Shown piece by piece: positions 1-10,174 of a stretch of 64,000 nt of DNA (position 1 is its first letter; each line of letters begins with the position of its first letter). The DNA is from Luteimonas sp. S4-F44 (GTDB taxonomy: Bacteria; Pseudomonadota; Gammaproteobacteria; Xanthomonadales; Xanthomonadaceae): the NCBI RefSeq assembly GCF_022637415.1, contig NZ_CP093340.1, positions 3,243,501-3,307,500 of the forward strand, given 5' to 3'. A program made the translations under genes and the position numbers. Below the pieces are notes generated by a model. The model saw only the letters and a program-made list of their open reading frames with translations. It had not been told where the DNA came from and searched no databases.

Positions 1-2
1 TG

Positions 3-374
3 CAGTTGGACGTGCTCGACCTCGCCGCCGGCCTGCCGGCGCACCAGGGCAGCGTCGCGATCCTGGACGTGCTGCAGTACCTGTCGCACGAGCGCCAGCG
101 CGCATTGCTCGACGAGGTAATCGCGATGCTCGCGCCGGGCGCACTGCTGGTGATCCGCAGCGGGCTGGCCGACGGCTCGACCCGCAGTCGCACCTCGCGC
201 ATCACCGACCGGCTGGCCAATGTCGCCGGTTGGATGCAGGAGCGCGCACGCTGCTACCCCACCGCCGACGGGCTGCGCACGCAGCTCGAGGGCGCGGGCC
301 TGGCGACCACGCTGCGGCCGCTGTACGGCGACACGCCGTTCAACAACTGGCTGATCGTGGGCCGCCGCGCATGA
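3..374 (+). CDS. class I SAM-dependent methyltransferase, C-terminal part (5' truncated)
   Basis: The reading frame is open from the window edge to TGA at 374, so the N-terminus lies upstream; the TTG at 6 is not a convincing start. The visible 123 residues look like the second half of a Rossmann-type methyltransferase: a strand ending in ILDVLQYL followed by a helix (motif IV/post-IV region), then LAPGALLVIRS, the usual strand after the substrate pocket, and a C-terminal NNWLIVGRR strand. The SAM-binding glycine motif would lie outside the window. The substrate cannot be told. The stop overlaps the next gene by four bases (ATGA), so the two are probably translated together. Confidence 0.75.
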   Translation, partial: QLDVLDLAAGLPAHQGSVAILDVLQYLSHERQRALLDEVIAMLAPGALLVIRSGLADGSTRSRTSRITDRLANVAGWMQERARCYPTADGLRTQLEGAGLATTLRPLYGDTPFNNWLIVGRRA

Positions 375-907
375 GTCCGCGCGACGGGCTGGCCGATGCG
401 CCGATGCTGGCGCTCGACGACCCGGCATGGGCGCGCCTGAGCTGCGCGCAGGGCATCGCCCTCGGCGTGCCGGCGCTGCTGGCGCAGCTCGACGGCGCGA
501 CCGAGGACAGCTGGCAGAGCCCGCCCTGGCAGGCGCTGTGGGCGGCGCTGTGCGACGAGGGTCGCGTGCACCCGGCCTCGTTCGCGGCCGTGCCGCACAT
601 CGTCGCCGCGCTGGCCGAGGCGCCCGAGCGCGCCTGCCCGAGCCATTTCGTGTTGCCGGCGAGCATCGAGCTGGCGCGCGCCGCCAGCGATGCGGTGATT
701 CCCGACAGCCTGATCGATGGCTATGTCGCCGCGCTCGCCCGGTTGCCGCTGCTCGCCGGCCTGGTCGCCACGCCGGACTGGGACGAGACACTGTGCGCAT
801 CGGCGCTGGCCGCCACCGCCGCGGCGACCGGCCAGCACGCGCTGGCCGAGTTGCTGCTCGAGGCCGACGACGTCGACGCGGTGCTCGCCTGGCTGCGCGC
901 GGACTGA
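371..907 (+). CDS. hypothetical protein, probably all-helical
   Basis: A 178-residue protein whose ATG overlaps the stop of the preceding methyltransferase gene, which fixes the start and suggests translational coupling. It has no signal peptide or membrane segment. The segment around residues 45-80 (WQALWAALCDEGRV, then SFAAVPHIVAAL) resembles the opening of a widespread family of uncharacterised bacterial proteins with the pattern LW..LC..G.V..ASFAAVPH, some of which look like HEAT-type helical repeats. The rest is alternating alanine- and leucine-rich helices with many acidic residues. I do not recognise a catalytic motif. Function unknown; it may act with the methyltransferase. Confidence 0.7.
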   Translation: MSPRDGLADAPMLALDDPAWARLSCAQGIALGVPALLAQLDGATEDSWQSPPWQALWAALCDEGRVHPASFAAVPHIVAALAEAPERACPSHFVLPASIELARAASDAVIPDSLIDGYVAALARLPLLAGLVATPDWDETLCASALAATAAATGQHALAELLLEADDVDAVLAWLRAD

Positions 908-949
908 CGCGGGACCGCCGCTCCCACATCTGCTTCAGCGACGCTTGGC

Positions 950-955
950 TATAGT
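950..955 (+). promoter_or_regulatory. candidate -10 element of slt
   Basis: TATAGT, one mismatch from the sigma-70 -10 consensus, lies 30 bases before the slt ATG. No good -35 hexamer is visible at 16-18 bases upstream, so activity would rest mainly on the -10. Confidence 0.4.
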
Positions 956-984
956 CGTCGGCCCGTCGCCAAGCCTGTCTGCCG

Positions 985-2943
985 ATGCCGTCCAGCGCCC
1001 CTCGCACCGCCCATCCGCTGCCGCGCACGCTGCGTGGCGCCCTGCTGTCCCTGCTCGCGCTCGCCGCTGCTGCGCAGGCGCAAGCACCGGGCGACGACGG
1101 CTTTCTCGCCGCGATGCAGGCGGCTGAGCGCGGCCAGCCGGTGCCACCGGCAATGACCGGCCATCCGGCCGCCGCCTGGCTGGAACTGGCCGCGCTGCGG
1201 CGCAATCTCGACACGCTGCCGCTGGCGCAGGGCCAGGACTTCCTGACCCGGCATGCCGGTGCGCCAGTGGCCGAGGTCTTCCGCGAGAGCTGGCTGCGTG
1301 CACTGGCCAAGCGCCAGGATTGGGCCGGCGTGCGTGCGGCCTGGTCGCCGTCGATCTCGAACGTCGCGCTGCGCTGCATCGAACTGGACGCGCGCGCGCG
1401 CACCGGCACCACCGACGCGCAGTGGACGCGCGACGCGCAGGCGATCTGGCGCAGCAGCGGCACGTCGCTGCCCGACACCTGCGACGCCCCGCTGCAGACG
1501 TTGTCCGCGCGCGGCGGTCTCGACGACGCCCTGCGCTGGGAACGTTTCGACCTGGCGGTCGCCGCGCAGGATGTGGCGATCGCGCGCGGGATCGCCCGCG
1601 GGCTTTCAGCGGCCGAGCAGCCGCTGGCCACCGACTACGCGGCCTATCTGCAGGCGCCGCACGCGCGCGCCACCGGCTGGCCGAAGACCGCGCGCAGCCG
1701 GCTGGTCGCCTCGCACGGGCTGGCGCGCCTGGCCAAGAACGACCCGCTGGGCGCCGAGGCACAACTGCCGGCGGTCGCGACCGCGCTGGGCTTCACCGAG
1801 GAAGACAACGGCCGCGTGCTCTACCAGGCCGCGCTGTGGACGGTGGCCTCCTATCTGCCGGACTCGGCGCGACTGCTGGCGCGGGTGCCGGCCTCGGCTT
1901 ACGACGAGCGCCTGCACGAATGGCGCGCACGCGAGGCGATGGCGCGCAGCGACTGGCCAGCGGCGCTGTCGGCGATCCGCGCGATGGGCGCGACGCAGCG
2001 CGCGCAATCGCGCTGGACCTACTTCGAGGCGCGGCTGGCAGCGCTGACCGGCGACCCGGCGACCGCCGAACGGCTGTACCGCGACGCGGCGACGAAATCC
2101 GACTTCCACGGCTTCCTCGCCGCCGACCGCCTCGGCCAGCCCTATGCACTGTGCCCCTGGGACTTCGCGCCGTCGAACGAGGCCAAGACGCGCGTGGCGA
2201 CCGACCCGGGCATCGTGCGGGCGATGGCGTTGTATCGCATCGAGCGGCCGATCTGGGCGACGCGCGAGTGGAGCGCCGCGCTCGAGCGCTTCGACGACGA
2301 GCAGCGGCGCATCGCGGTGCTGGTGGCGCAGGAGAACGGCTGGTACGACCGCGCGGTGTTCGGCCTCGGCCGCCAACCCGACGAAACCCGGCTCTACGCG
2401 CTGCGCTTCCCGCTGACCCAGCAGGCGCTGATCGAGCGCGAGGCCAAGCGCCACGACCTGGACCCGGCCTGGGTCGCGGCCGAGATCCGCGCCGAGAGCA
2501 CGTTCAACCCGCGCGCTCGTTCGCCGGCCGATGCCCGCGGACTGATGCAGGTGCTGCCGTCGACCGGCGCGGCGGTCGCGCGCCGGCTCGGCCGCAGTTG
2601 GGGCGGCGCCGAGAGCCTCTACGACCCTGAGACCAACGTCGCGCTGGGCACCGCCTACCTGCGCGAGAAGAAGGACATGTACGGCAAACCCTACGTCGCG
2701 ATCGCGGCCTACAACGCCGGGCCGACGCCGACTTCGCGCTGGCTGGCGCAGCGCCCGGACATGGACCCTGATTTCTGGATCGAGACGATCAGCTACCGCG
2801 AGACGCGCGAGTACGTCGCCCGCGTGCTCGCCTTCAGCGTGCTCTACGACTGGCGCATGTACGGCCGCGCGGCCAAGCTCGACGAACGCCTGCGCGGCGT
2901 CGGCGACGCCCGACAGACGCCATTCGCCTGCCCCACGCCGTGA
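985..2943 (+). CDS. slt: soluble lytic murein transglycosylase (Slt family)
   Basis: A 652-residue periplasmic enzyme that cleaves the MurNAc-GlcNAc bond of peptidoglycan and leaves 1,6-anhydroMurNAc ends. Residues 1-34 form a signal peptide ending in AQAQA. Residues of roughly 40-470 are the alpha-helical superhelix typical of Slt70. The C-terminal SLT domain starts near 480 and carries the catalytic glutamate in ESTFNP (E504), then [11 protein letters not shown] and the AYNAGP motif. The length matches the Slt70 family. The next gene, cca, begins at or just beyond the stop (GTG at 2940 overlaps it by four bases), so the two may be cotranscribed. The anhydro-sugar products fit anmK and the AmgK-like gene elsewhere in the window. 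Confidence 0.95.
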   Translation: MPSSAPRTAHPLPRTLRGALLSLLALAAAAQAQAPGDDGFLAAMQAAERGQPVPPAMTGHPAAAWLELAALRRNLDTLPLAQGQDFLTRHAGAPVAEVFRESWLRALAKRQDWAGVRAAWSPSISNVALRCIELDARARTGTTDAQWTRDAQAIWRSSGTSLPDTCDAPLQTLSARGGLDDALRWERFDLAVAAQDVAIARGIARGLSAAEQPLATDYAAYLQAPHARATGWPKTARSRLVASHGLARLAKNDPLGAEAQLPAVATALGFTEEDNGRVLYQAALWTVASYLPDSARLLARVPASAYDERLHEWRAREAMARSDWPAALSAIRAMGATQRAQSRWTYFEARLAALTGDPATAERLYRDAATKSDFHGFLAADRLGQPYALCPWDFAPSNEAKTRVATDPGIVRAMALYRIERPIWATREWSAALERFDDEQRRIAVLVAQENGWYDRAVFGLGRQPDETRLYALRFPLTQQALIEREAKRHDLDPAWVAAEIRAESTFNPRARSPADARGLMQVLPSTGAAVARRLGRSWGGAESLYDPETNVALGTAYLREKKDMYGKPYVAIAAYNAGPTPTSRWLAQRPDMDPDFWIETISYRETREYVARVLAFSVLYDWRMYGRAAKLDERLRGVGDARQTPFACPTP

Positions 2944-2948
2944 ACACG

Positions 2949-4235
2949 ATGCAGACCTATCTGGTCGGTGGCGCGGTGCGCGATGCGCTGCTCGGCCAGC
3001 CGGCGGGTGATCGCGATTTCGTCGTCGTCGGCCAGACCCAGGCGGCGATGGAGGCGGCCGGCTTCCGCGCGATCGGCCGCGATTTCCCGGTGTTTCTGCA
3101 TCCGCGCACCGGCGAGGAATACGCGCTGGCACGCACCGAGCGCAAGGCCGGACGCGGCCATCGCGGCTTCGTCGTCGATGCCGATCCGTCGGTGACGCTG
3201 GAACAGGATCTCGAGCGCCGCGACTTCACGATCAACGCGATCGCCCAGGCGCCCGACGGCAGCCTGGTCGATCCCTACGGCGGCGCGCGCGATGTCGATG
3301 CGCGGGTGCTGCGCCACGTCGGCCCGGCGTTCTCCGAAGACCCCCTGCGGGTGCTGCGCGCCGCACGCTTCATGGCGCGGTTCGCGCCGCTCGGCTTCAC
3401 CGTCGCCGACGAGACGATGGCGCTGATGCGCGCGATGGTCGAGGCCGGCGAACTGGCGACGCTGACACCCGAACGCGTGTGGCAGGAACTGCGCCGCGCC
3501 CTGGGCTCGGCGCGGCCCTCGGCGTTCGTGCGCACCTTGCACGACTGCGGCGCGCTCGCGGTCGTGCTGCCCGAAGTCGATGCGCTGTACGGCGTGCCGC
3601 AGCGCGCCGAGTACCACCCCGAGGTCGACACCGGCGTGCACATCGAGCTGGTCGTCGACATGGCCGCGCGGCTGGCGCCGGGCGACGATGTGATCGGCTT
3701 CGCCGCACTGACCCATGACCTCGGCAAGGCATTGACGCCGGCCGACCAGTTGCCGCGCCACGTCGGCCACGAGCATGCGGGCGTGCGTCCGCTCGAGGCG
3801 CTGTGCGCGCGGCTCAAGGTGCCGGTCGCGCATCGCGAACTGGCGATCGTCGCCTGCCGCGAACACCTCAACGTGCATCGCATCGCCGAACTGCGCGATG
3901 CCACGCTCTACGAACTCATCGCACGCTGCGACGGCTTCCGCCGGCCCGAACGCATCGACCAGCTCGCGCTGGTCTGCGAGGCCGACAAGCGCGGCCGCCT
4001 GGGCAGCGCCGATAGCGACTATCCGCAAGGTGCGCAGCTGCGCCGCGCCCATGCCGCCGCGTGCGCGCTCAACGCCCGCGACATCGCCGCGGAAGGCCTC
4101 ACCGGCCCGGCAATCGGTGAGGCGCTGCGGCGTGCACGGATCGCCGCGATCGGTGCTGCGCGTGGCGGCGACGCACCGACCACGCCGGTGTCGGCATCCT
4201 CGAATCGTTCCGATACGAGAGTCTCCGATGCATAA
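2949..4235 (+). CDS. cca: multifunctional CCA protein (tRNA nucleotidyltransferase with HD domain)
   Basis: Adds or repairs the 3' CCA end of tRNAs using CTP and ATP. The N-terminus [16 protein letters not shown] is the class II nucleotidyltransferase signature, followed by the metal-binding DRDF (D-x-D). FTINAIA and the [11 protein letters not shown] template region follow, and an HD phosphohydrolase motif (LTHDLGKAL) lies near residue 255, as in the gammaproteobacterial multifunctional enzyme. I chose ATG 2949 because family members begin directly with this motif. GTG at 2940 is in frame, overlaps the slt stop as GTGA and would add three residues. About 428 residues, normal length. The stop overlaps the next gene by eight bases. 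Confidence 0.93.
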   Translation: MQTYLVGGAVRDALLGQPAGDRDFVVVGQTQAAMEAAGFRAIGRDFPVFLHPRTGEEYALARTERKAGRGHRGFVVDADPSVTLEQDLERRDFTINAIAQAPDGSLVDPYGGARDVDARVLRHVGPAFSEDPLRVLRAARFMARFAPLGFTVADETMALMRAMVEAGELATLTPERVWQELRRALGSARPSAFVRTLHDCGALAVVLPEVDALYGVPQRAEYHPEVDTGVHIELVVDMAARLAPGDDVIGFAALTHDLGKALTPADQLPRHVGHEHAGVRPLEALCARLKVPVAHRELAIVACREHLNVHRIAELRDATLYELIARCDGFRRPERIDQLALVCEADKRGRLGSADSDYPQGAQLRRAHAAACALNARDIAAEGLTGPAIGEALRRARIAAIGAARGGDAPTTPVSASSNRSDTRVSDA

Positions 4236-4524
4236 GGCCGTGATTCTGTCCCTGGGGCTGCTGCTGACGGCTTGCAGCCCACCGCAGGCGCCCGCCCCCG
4301 CCACGCCCGCTCCGACCACCACACCGACCGCGGTCGGCGGCGACCGCGATGCCCATGGCTGCATCGGCTCGGCGGGCTATGCCTGGTGCGCACGCAGCGC
4401 GGCCTGCGAACGACCGTGGGAGCTGGCCGAACGCGAGGGCATCGAGAACACCGCGCCCGCCGTCGAGGCCTGGTGCGCGGCGCCGGCCGATGCGCCGCAG
4501 CCAGGCGACGCGCCCGTCCGCTAG
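4228..4524 (+). CDS. small cysteine-rich putative lipoprotein
   Basis: A 98-residue exported protein whose ATG overlaps the end of cca by eight bases. Residues 1-16 form a lipoprotein signal with lipobox LLTAC, giving an acylated Cys. A low-complexity Pro/Ala/Thr linker follows (about 17-36). The folded part carries [20 protein letters not shown], a Cys-rich motif of the form C-x(3)-AGY-x-WC-x(5)-C-x-RPWEL that I have seen in small uncharacterised envelope proteins of proteobacteria. Two disulfides are plausible. The second residue after the lipid Cys is Ser, which would favour outer-membrane sorting. No enzymatic role can be assigned. Confidence 0.75.
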   Translation: MHKAVILSLGLLLTACSPPQAPAPATPAPTTTPTAVGGDRDAHGCIGSAGYAWCARSAACERPWELAEREGIENTAPAVEAWCAAPADAPQPGDAPVR

Positions 4525-4605
4525 CTCGCAACGCCGCCGGCCATGCCGGCATGTGCGCGGTCGTCGCCATCGAATCCGCTCATGGCTGCGATGAGATCGT
4601 CGCGC

Positions 4606-4635
4606 TTGTGGCGTGCGTGAGGGCCTGTCGACAAT
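4606..4635 (+). promoter_or_regulatory. candidate sigma-70 promoter of the beta-lactamase gene
   Basis: TTGTGG (4606-4611) and GACAAT (4630-4635) are separated by 18 bases and sit 28 bases before the chosen ATG. Both hexamers are only moderate matches. No ampR-like divergent regulator gene is present, so constitutive weak expression is the simplest reading. Confidence 0.3.
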
Positions 4636-4651
4636 CGACCACTCCCAATGA

Positions 4652-5548
<897 letters not shown>

Positions 5549-5591
5549 GCGCTGCGCCAGTTGGTGGGCGCGGCCACGCGAACGCGTGCAC

Positions 5592-5653
5592 TGCCCTTGC
5601 CCCCACCCGGCACGCTGCGCGCACCGACGCTCCCGCGCTGCGGGGGCGGTGAT
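5592..5653 (+). repeat. dispersed double-hairpin intergenic repeat, copy A
   Basis: Copy A lies between the convergent ends of the beta-lactamase and DUF72 genes. It has the same order of elements as copies B-D: a Cs-rich CCCCCACCCGG start, an imperfect GC hairpin around 5609-5625, then CTCCCGC / GCGGGGGC (5630-5647) followed by GGTGATCC. It is the most diverged of the four. It could act as a transcription barrier between convergent genes. Confidence 0.6.
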
Positions 5654-5661
5654 CCACGGCG

Positions 5662-6498
5662 CTATGCGGTCGCTTCGAGCCGCTGCTGCAGCGCCATCGC
5701 GGCGGCGGGATTGCGGGCCTTGGCTGCGGAGATGAAGAACACGAAGGTCTCGCGCGGCACGACCGGCGCAGCATCGCGCTCGCCGGCATAGGGCAGGTCG
5801 GACGGTGCACCGCCCTTCGCCCACTGGCGCGCGCGCTCTGCCCAGGCGTCGAGTTGCAGGCCGGGGTAGCCCTGCGGGTGCTCCTCGCGGCTGGACATCA
5901 GCCGGGCGTAGACGAAGTCGCCGGTCAGGTCGGCGAATGACGGGTAATCGGCCGAATCGGTGAACACTGTGGCGACTTCATGCGCGCGCGCCAGCGCCAG
6001 CCAGGCGGCGCTCTGGAACGAGGGATGACGGACTTCGATGGCGTGGCGCAGCGGCAGGCCGTCGACCTCGCGCGGCAACAGCGCGAGAAAGGCCTCGATA
6101 TCGTCGGCGTCGAAGCGGCGGTTCGGGGCGAACTGCCACAGCAGCGGGCCGAGCCGATCGCCGAGCTCGGCGATACCGCCCCCGACGAAGGCCTTGATGC
6201 GCGGGCCGGTGCCGGCCAGTGCGCGCGCGCCGACGATGTGGCGCGGCGCCTTGAGCGAGAACATGAAGCCCTCGGGCGTTTCCGCGCGCCACGCGGCGTA
6301 GGTCGCCGGCTTCTGCGCGCCGTAGAACGTACCGTTGACCTCGATCGCGGTCAGACGCCGGCTTGCGTATTCGAGCTCGCGCTTCTGCACCAGGCCCTTG
6401 GGGTAGAAGTTGTCGCGCCACGGCGCGAAGGTCCAGCCGCCGATCCCGGTGCGGATGCCGTCGACCGGCTGCGGCGGGGCGTCGAACAGGTCGATCAT
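5662..6498 (-). CDS. DUF72 (YecE-like) family protein
   Basis: A 278-residue cytosolic protein of the DUF72 family, a TIM-barrel-like fold of unknown activity. The diagnostic opening GIRTGIGGWTFAPWRDNFYP is present, then LEYASRRLTAIEVNGTFY, FMFSLKAPRHI, and the C-terminal YARLMSS region. I chose ATG 6498; upstream codons in frame read into the VOC gene. The gene follows the VOC gene with seven bases between and probably belongs to one transcript with it and the AmgK-like kinase. Confidence 0.88.
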   Translation of the reverse strand: MIDLFDAPPQPVDGIRTGIGGWTFAPWRDNFYPKGLVQKRELEYASRRLTAIEVNGTFYGAQKPATYAAWRAETPEGFMFSLKAPRHIVGARALAGTGPRIKAFVGGGIAELGDRLGPLLWQFAPNRRFDADDIEAFLALLPREVDGLPLRHAIEVRHPSFQSAAWLALARAHEVATVFTDSADYPSFADLTGDFVYARLMSSREEHPQGYPGLQLDAWAERARQWAKGGAPSDLPYAGERDAAPVVPRETFVFFISAAKARNPAAAMALQQRLEATA

Positions 6499-6505
6499 GA
6501 GAACC

Positions 6506-6862
6506 TCAGTCGGGATGCTGCGCAAAGCGCAGTCGGTTGTGGTCGGGGTCGACGAGCAGCATCTCGCGCGTGCCCCAGTCGGTGTCGTGTGGCGGCTGCA
6601 GGATCGCGACACCGGCAGCCGCGAACGCATGCGCGCAGGCATCGACGTCGGCCACCTTGAAGTAGACCGCGCCGCCGACTGCGCAATCGCCCGCATGCCC
6701 GCTCAGGAACAGCGTCTGACCATTGCGGGTGAGCTGCGCGAACAGCGGCAGCCCGGGTTCGAACCGATGCTCCCAGTCGACCCGGAAGCCGAGCGCGGCG
6801 TAGAACGCGAGACTACGCACGGCATCGGTCATGCGCAGCTGCGGGATCACGGTCTGGGTCAT
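6506..6862 (-). CDS. VOC family protein (bleomycin-resistance/glyoxalase-like)
   Basis: A 118-residue protein of the vicinal oxygen chelate superfamily. It shows the two beta-alpha-beta-beta-beta halves: IPQLRMTDAVRSLAFYAALGF at the N-terminus and VYFKVADVDACAHAFAAAG in the second half, ending EMLLVDPDHNRLRFAQ, with the usual Glu/His type ligand positions near the end. The pattern is closest to the bleomycin-binding type, which sequesters a drug without metal catalysis, but the ligand is unknown. Its ATG overlaps the stop of the AmgK-like gene by four bases (ATGA), so it is translationally coupled to it. Confidence 0.85.
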   Translation of the reverse strand: MTQTVIPQLRMTDAVRSLAFYAALGFRVDWEHRFEPGLPLFAQLTRNGQTLFLSGHAGDCAVGGAVYFKVADVDACAHAFAAAGVAILQPPHDTDWGTREMLLVDPDHNRLRFAQHPD

Positions 6863-7899
6863 CGTGCAACCTCCGGCGAGGCGGCCGCTGCGAGATGCGG
6901 CCGCACGTGGCGGTCGAGGATGACGGCCAGCGGTGCGAGCGCCGGTTCGCGCGCGAGCACCTGGTCGAGATACGCGACGAAGCGCGGCGCATCGGCGAGA
7001 TACCGGGGCTTGCCATCGCGGTAGTGCAAGCGCGCAAACAGGCCGAGGATCTTGAGATGGCGTTGCAGGCCGGCGAGGTCGGCATGGCGCGCGAACACAG
7101 CGGGATCGGGGTCGAGCGGCACCCCGGCGGCGCGCGCACGGGCGTGGTAACGCGCGAGCCAGGCATCAACGCGCGCCGGCGGCCAGCTGCGGAAGGCATC
7201 GCGGAACAGGCTGACCGGGTCGTAGGCCAGCGGCCCGCGCACGGCACCCTGGAAATCGATCACCGCCACGCCCGCGCCCTCGGGCATCAGGTTGCGCAGC
7301 ATGTAGTCGCGGTGCACGAAGCCCTGCGGCTGCGCCAGCACGGCCTCGATCAGCGTCCGCTGCACGGCCTGCAGGCCGGCGCGCGCGTCCGCGTCGAGCG
7401 TCACACCGAGGTGGCGGCCGAGGAACCAGTCTTCGAACAGGTCAAGCTCGCGTTGCAGCATCGGTGCGTCGTAGGTCGGCAGGTCCGCGGGGCAGGCGAT
7501 CGCCTGCAGCCGCAGCAGTTGCTCGAACGCGGCGTCGACCATCGCATCGGCACCGGCGTCGTCGACGACATCCAGACAGGTGCGCGGCCCCAGATCCTCC
7601 AGCAGAAGGAACCCGGCATCGGTGTCCTCCGCCAGCACCTCGGGCACACGCACGCCGGCCTCGCGCAGCAACGTGCGGATACGCAGCCACGGCCGCACGT
7701 CCTCGAGCTCGGGCGGCGAATCCATGACGATGCGCGCCGCGTCTGTGCCCTGGGTGCGCCAGTAGCTTCGGAAGCCGGCATCGGTCGATGCGCGGACCAG
7801 CGTCAGCGCCGCATCGCCGGCCGCGCGGCGCGCCCAGGCCAGGCGAATGGCGCTGTGGTCGGGATCGGCCTCCGGGGAGACGGGAAACGTCGCGGTCAT
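6859..7899 (-). CDS. AmgK-like aminosugar anomeric kinase (APH-fold phosphotransferase)
   Basis: A 346-residue kinase of the aminoglycoside phosphotransferase fold. FRSYWRTQG lies in the N-lobe, LLLEDLGPRTCLD in the hinge region, HRDYMLRNLM is the catalytic loop (Asp base and metal-binding Asn) and VIDFQGAVRGPLAYD the DFG-equivalent. These segments match AmgK, which phosphorylates MurNAc and GlcNAc at C1 in the cell-wall recycling bypass to UDP-MurNAc found in Pseudomonas-type bacteria. The partner nucleotidyltransferase gene murU, often adjacent, is not seen here. ATG 7899 is chosen because the extra upstream codons look non-coding. Drug resistance is unlikely. Confidence 0.8.
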   Translation of the reverse strand: MTATFPVSPEADPDHSAIRLAWARRAAGDAALTLVRASTDAGFRSYWRTQGTDAARIVMDSPPELEDVRPWLRIRTLLREAGVRVPEVLAEDTDAGFLLLEDLGPRTCLDVVDDAGADAMVDAAFEQLLRLQAIACPADLPTYDAPMLQRELDLFEDWFLGRHLGVTLDADARAGLQAVQRTLIEAVLAQPQGFVHRDYMLRNLMPEGAGVAVIDFQGAVRGPLAYDPVSLFRDAFRSWPPARVDAWLARYHARARAAGVPLDPDPAVFARHADLAGLQRHLKILGLFARLHYRDGKPRYLADAPRFVAYLDQVLAREPALAPLAVILDRHVRPHLAAAASPEVAR

Positions 7900-7962
7900 C
7901 GGGCGAATGCGTGAGGCGGGATGCGCAGGGTACAAGCTCGGCGCGAGCGCGGCATCGCGGCT

Positions 7963-9033
7963 TCAGACCTTCGGGTACCACCGCCGCCGGTCCATCCAGG
8001 CGGCGACCGCCCACCACAGCGCGACGAACGCCAGCGCGAAGGCCAGCGACGCGCCCTGCGCGCCGAGCACCGGCGTCAACGGTGCGGCAAACAGCACGCG
8101 GTAGAGCGGGGCCCACAAGCCGGCGCCGATGGCCAGCAGCACCAGCGCGCTCGAACCGGCATAGACCGCGATCGCGTTGACGCCGAAGCGGCGGCCCCAG
8201 GCTGGCCAACCGCGCTGGTCGATCAGCAGGTGCAGGCCGACGAGCGCAAGCGCGGCCAGCCCGCCGGTCCACAGCACGTAGGACCCGCTCCACAGCGGCT
8301 TGTTGAGCGGCAGCGCCAGCGACCACGCCGCGCCGAGCGCGCATGCGATCACGCCCAACGCGGCCAGCGCGCGCACGCGCCCTAAACGCAGCCAGTCGCC
8401 GGCGCGCACGCCCAGCAGCGTTGTCGCCAGCGCACCCGCCGTGCTCGCCAGGCCCTCCGGGTCGTGGCCCAGGCCGGTGACCGGGTCGTAGCGATACAGC
8501 CACGGCGCGAACAGCGCGGTGTCGAGCCGGTCGAACGGGTTGCTCCCGGGCGCGGTCCCGCCCAGGCCCAGGGCCACCGCACCGGCCACAAGCAGCCCGG
8601 CCAGCAGTGCCCATTGCGCGCGCGGCGACAGCGACAGCGCCGCAAGTCCGGCGAGCGCGAAGCACACGCCGATACGCTGCAGCACCCCCCACGGGCGGAA
8701 ATGCGCCAGGTCGAGTACCCACCAGGCCAGCAGATGCAACGCCAGGCCGATCAGCACCAGCCGCGCCGCGCGCGCGAGTACGCTGCGACGCAGCCGGGCG
8801 ACATCGGCCCCTGCCTCCCGCCGGGGCGACAGCGACAACGCGATCGACACACCGACCACGAACAGGAAGGTCGGGAATACCAGGTCGGCCAGCGTGCAGC
8901 CGTGCCAGGCCGCATGCCGCAGTGGCGCGTAGACGTGGTCCCAGTCGCCGGGCGTGTTGACCAGCAACATCGCGGCGACCGCGATGCCGCGCAGCGCATC
9001 GACGCTGGTCAGCCGCGCGGGCCGCGCGGCCAT
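7963..9033 (-). CDS. nagX: NagX-like membrane protein (HGSNAT/DUF5009 acyltransferase-type)
   Basis: A 356-residue polytopic inner-membrane protein with about ten hydrophobic segments. The N-terminal SVDALRGIAVAAMLLVNTPG is the signature of the NagX/heparan-alpha-glucosaminide N-acetyltransferase family, followed by a conserved His-containing loop and LADLVFPTFLFVVG. In GlcNAc loci it is thought to help take up or modify amino sugars at the membrane; its exact role is not settled. ATG 9033 is one base beyond the nagA stop (an ATG at 9051 in frame would overlap nagA). It is the last gene of the nagP-lacI-nagB-nagA-nagX run. Confidence 0.85.
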   Translation of the reverse strand: MAARPARLTSVDALRGIAVAAMLLVNTPGDWDHVYAPLRHAAWHGCTLADLVFPTFLFVVGVSIALSLSPRREAGADVARLRRSVLARAARLVLIGLALHLLAWWVLDLAHFRPWGVLQRIGVCFALAGLAALSLSPRAQWALLAGLLVAGAVALGLGGTAPGSNPFDRLDTALFAPWLYRYDPVTGLGHDPEGLASTAGALATTLLGVRAGDWLRLGRVRALAALGVIACALGAAWSLALPLNKPLWSGSYVLWTGGLAALALVGLHLLIDQRGWPAWGRRFGVNAIAVYAGSSALVLLAIGAGLWAPLYRVLFAAPLTPVLGAQGASLAFALAFVALWWAVAAWMDRRRWYPKV

Positions 9034-9034
9034 G

Positions 9035-10174
9035 TCAGCCAACCGCGCCACCGATCCAGGTCCCGCGCAGCGACAGCGTGTCGTCGACCAGCGCGAAGTC
9101 CGCGCGCAGGCCGGGCGCGATGCGGCCCAGCCGGTCGTCGAGGCCGAGGAACTGCGCCGGATAGGTCGCCGCCATCCGCGCCGCTTCGTCCAGCGGCACG
9201 TCGAGCGTGCGCACGGTATTGCGCACCGCCGCCATCATGTCGAGCGCCGAGCCGGCGAGCGCACCGGCGGCGTTGCGCACCACGCCGTCGACGGCAGTGA
9301 TCGTCTCGCCATAGAGCACGTAGTCGGGGTGGTCGGCGCCGACCGGGGGCATCGCATCGGTGACCAGGAACACCTTGCCGCGTGGCTTGGCGGCCAGTGC
9401 GATGCGCAGGCTGGCCGGATGCACATGCGCGCCGTCGACGATGATCCCGCACCAAGCCTTGCGGTCTTCGAGCGCGGCGCCGACCGCGCCCGGCTCGCGC
9501 CCCTGCAGCGGCGACATCGCGTTGTAGAGATGGGTGAAGCCGCGGATGCCCGCTTCCAGGCCCGCGCGCGCCTGCGCCCAGGTCGCCGCGGTGTGCCCGG
9601 CGGCGACGATCGCGCCGCCGGCGACCAGCGCACGCACGGTGTCGGCCGGCACGCGTTCGGGCGCCAGCGTGACCAGGGTGACACCGCCGCGCAGCGAGGT
9701 CGCCAGCGCGATCTCGTCGGCACCGGGCACCCGGAACTTGCCGGCATCGTGGGTGCCGCGGCGCTCGGGCGCGATGTAGGGACCTTCCAGGTGGATGCCG
9801 ATCACGCCGGGCACGCCGGCGGCGATCGCCGCGTCCACTGCCGCGATCGCTTCGCGCATCACTTCGACATCGTCGCTGATCAGCGTCGGCAGCAGCGCGG
9901 TCGTGCCGAAGCGCCGGTGCGCGGCGGCGATCGTGGCGATCGCCTCGACGGTCGGCGCGTTGTTGAACAGCACGCCGCCGCCGCCGTTGACCTGGGCATC
10001 GACGAAGCCAGGCAACAGATGCAACCCGTCGAGGTCGTGACGCTCGACCTCGCGCAGCTTCGGGTCGTCGTGCGCGAGCAGCGCGGCGATGCGCGCGCCC
10101 TCGACCAGCACCGCGATGTCGTCGCGGAAGCCGGCGTCGGTCAACACGCGGCCATTGACCAAGGCGAGGGCCAT
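9035..10174 (-). CDS. nagA: N-acetylglucosamine-6-phosphate deacetylase
   Basis: A 379-residue amidohydrolase that converts GlcNAc-6-phosphate to glucosamine-6-phosphate plus acetate. Motifs in order: LLPGFVDAQVNGGGG, GIHLEGPYI with the metal-binding Glu, AAGHTAAT and FTHLYNAMSPLQGREPG with metal-binding histidines, IIVDGAHVHP, and LVTDAMPP with the catalytic Asp. GLRADFALVDD near the end is typical of amidohydrolases. The start ATG overlaps the stop of the upstream SIS gene (ATGA). Its product feeds the deaminase encoded next to it. Confidence 0.96.
   Translation of the reverse strand: MALALVNGRVLTDAGFRDDIAVLVEGARIAALLAHDDPKLREVERHDLDGLHLLPGFVDAQVNGGGGVLFNNAPTVEAIATIAAAHRRFGTTALLPTLISDDVEVMREAIAAVDAAIAAGVPGVIGIHLEGPYIAPERRGTHDAGKFRVPGADEIALATSLRGGVTLVTLAPERVPADTVRALVAGGAIVAAGHTAATWAQARAGLEAGIRGFTHLYNAMSPLQGREPGAVGAALEDRKAWCGIIVDGAHVHPASLRIALAAKPRGKVFLVTDAMPPVGADHPDYVLYGETITAVDGVVRNAAGALAGSALDMMAAVRNTVRTLDVPLDEAARMAATYPAQFLGLDDRLGRIAPGLRADFALVDDTLSLRGTWIGGAVG

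Noticed and set aside
1606..3132. 508-codon minus frame across slt and cca
   Set aside because: Spans two certain plus-strand genes, no motif.
6859..7899. aminoglycoside resistance gene
   Set aside because: The APH fold is shared, but the catalytic-loop and DFG-region segments match AmgK-type sugar kinases.
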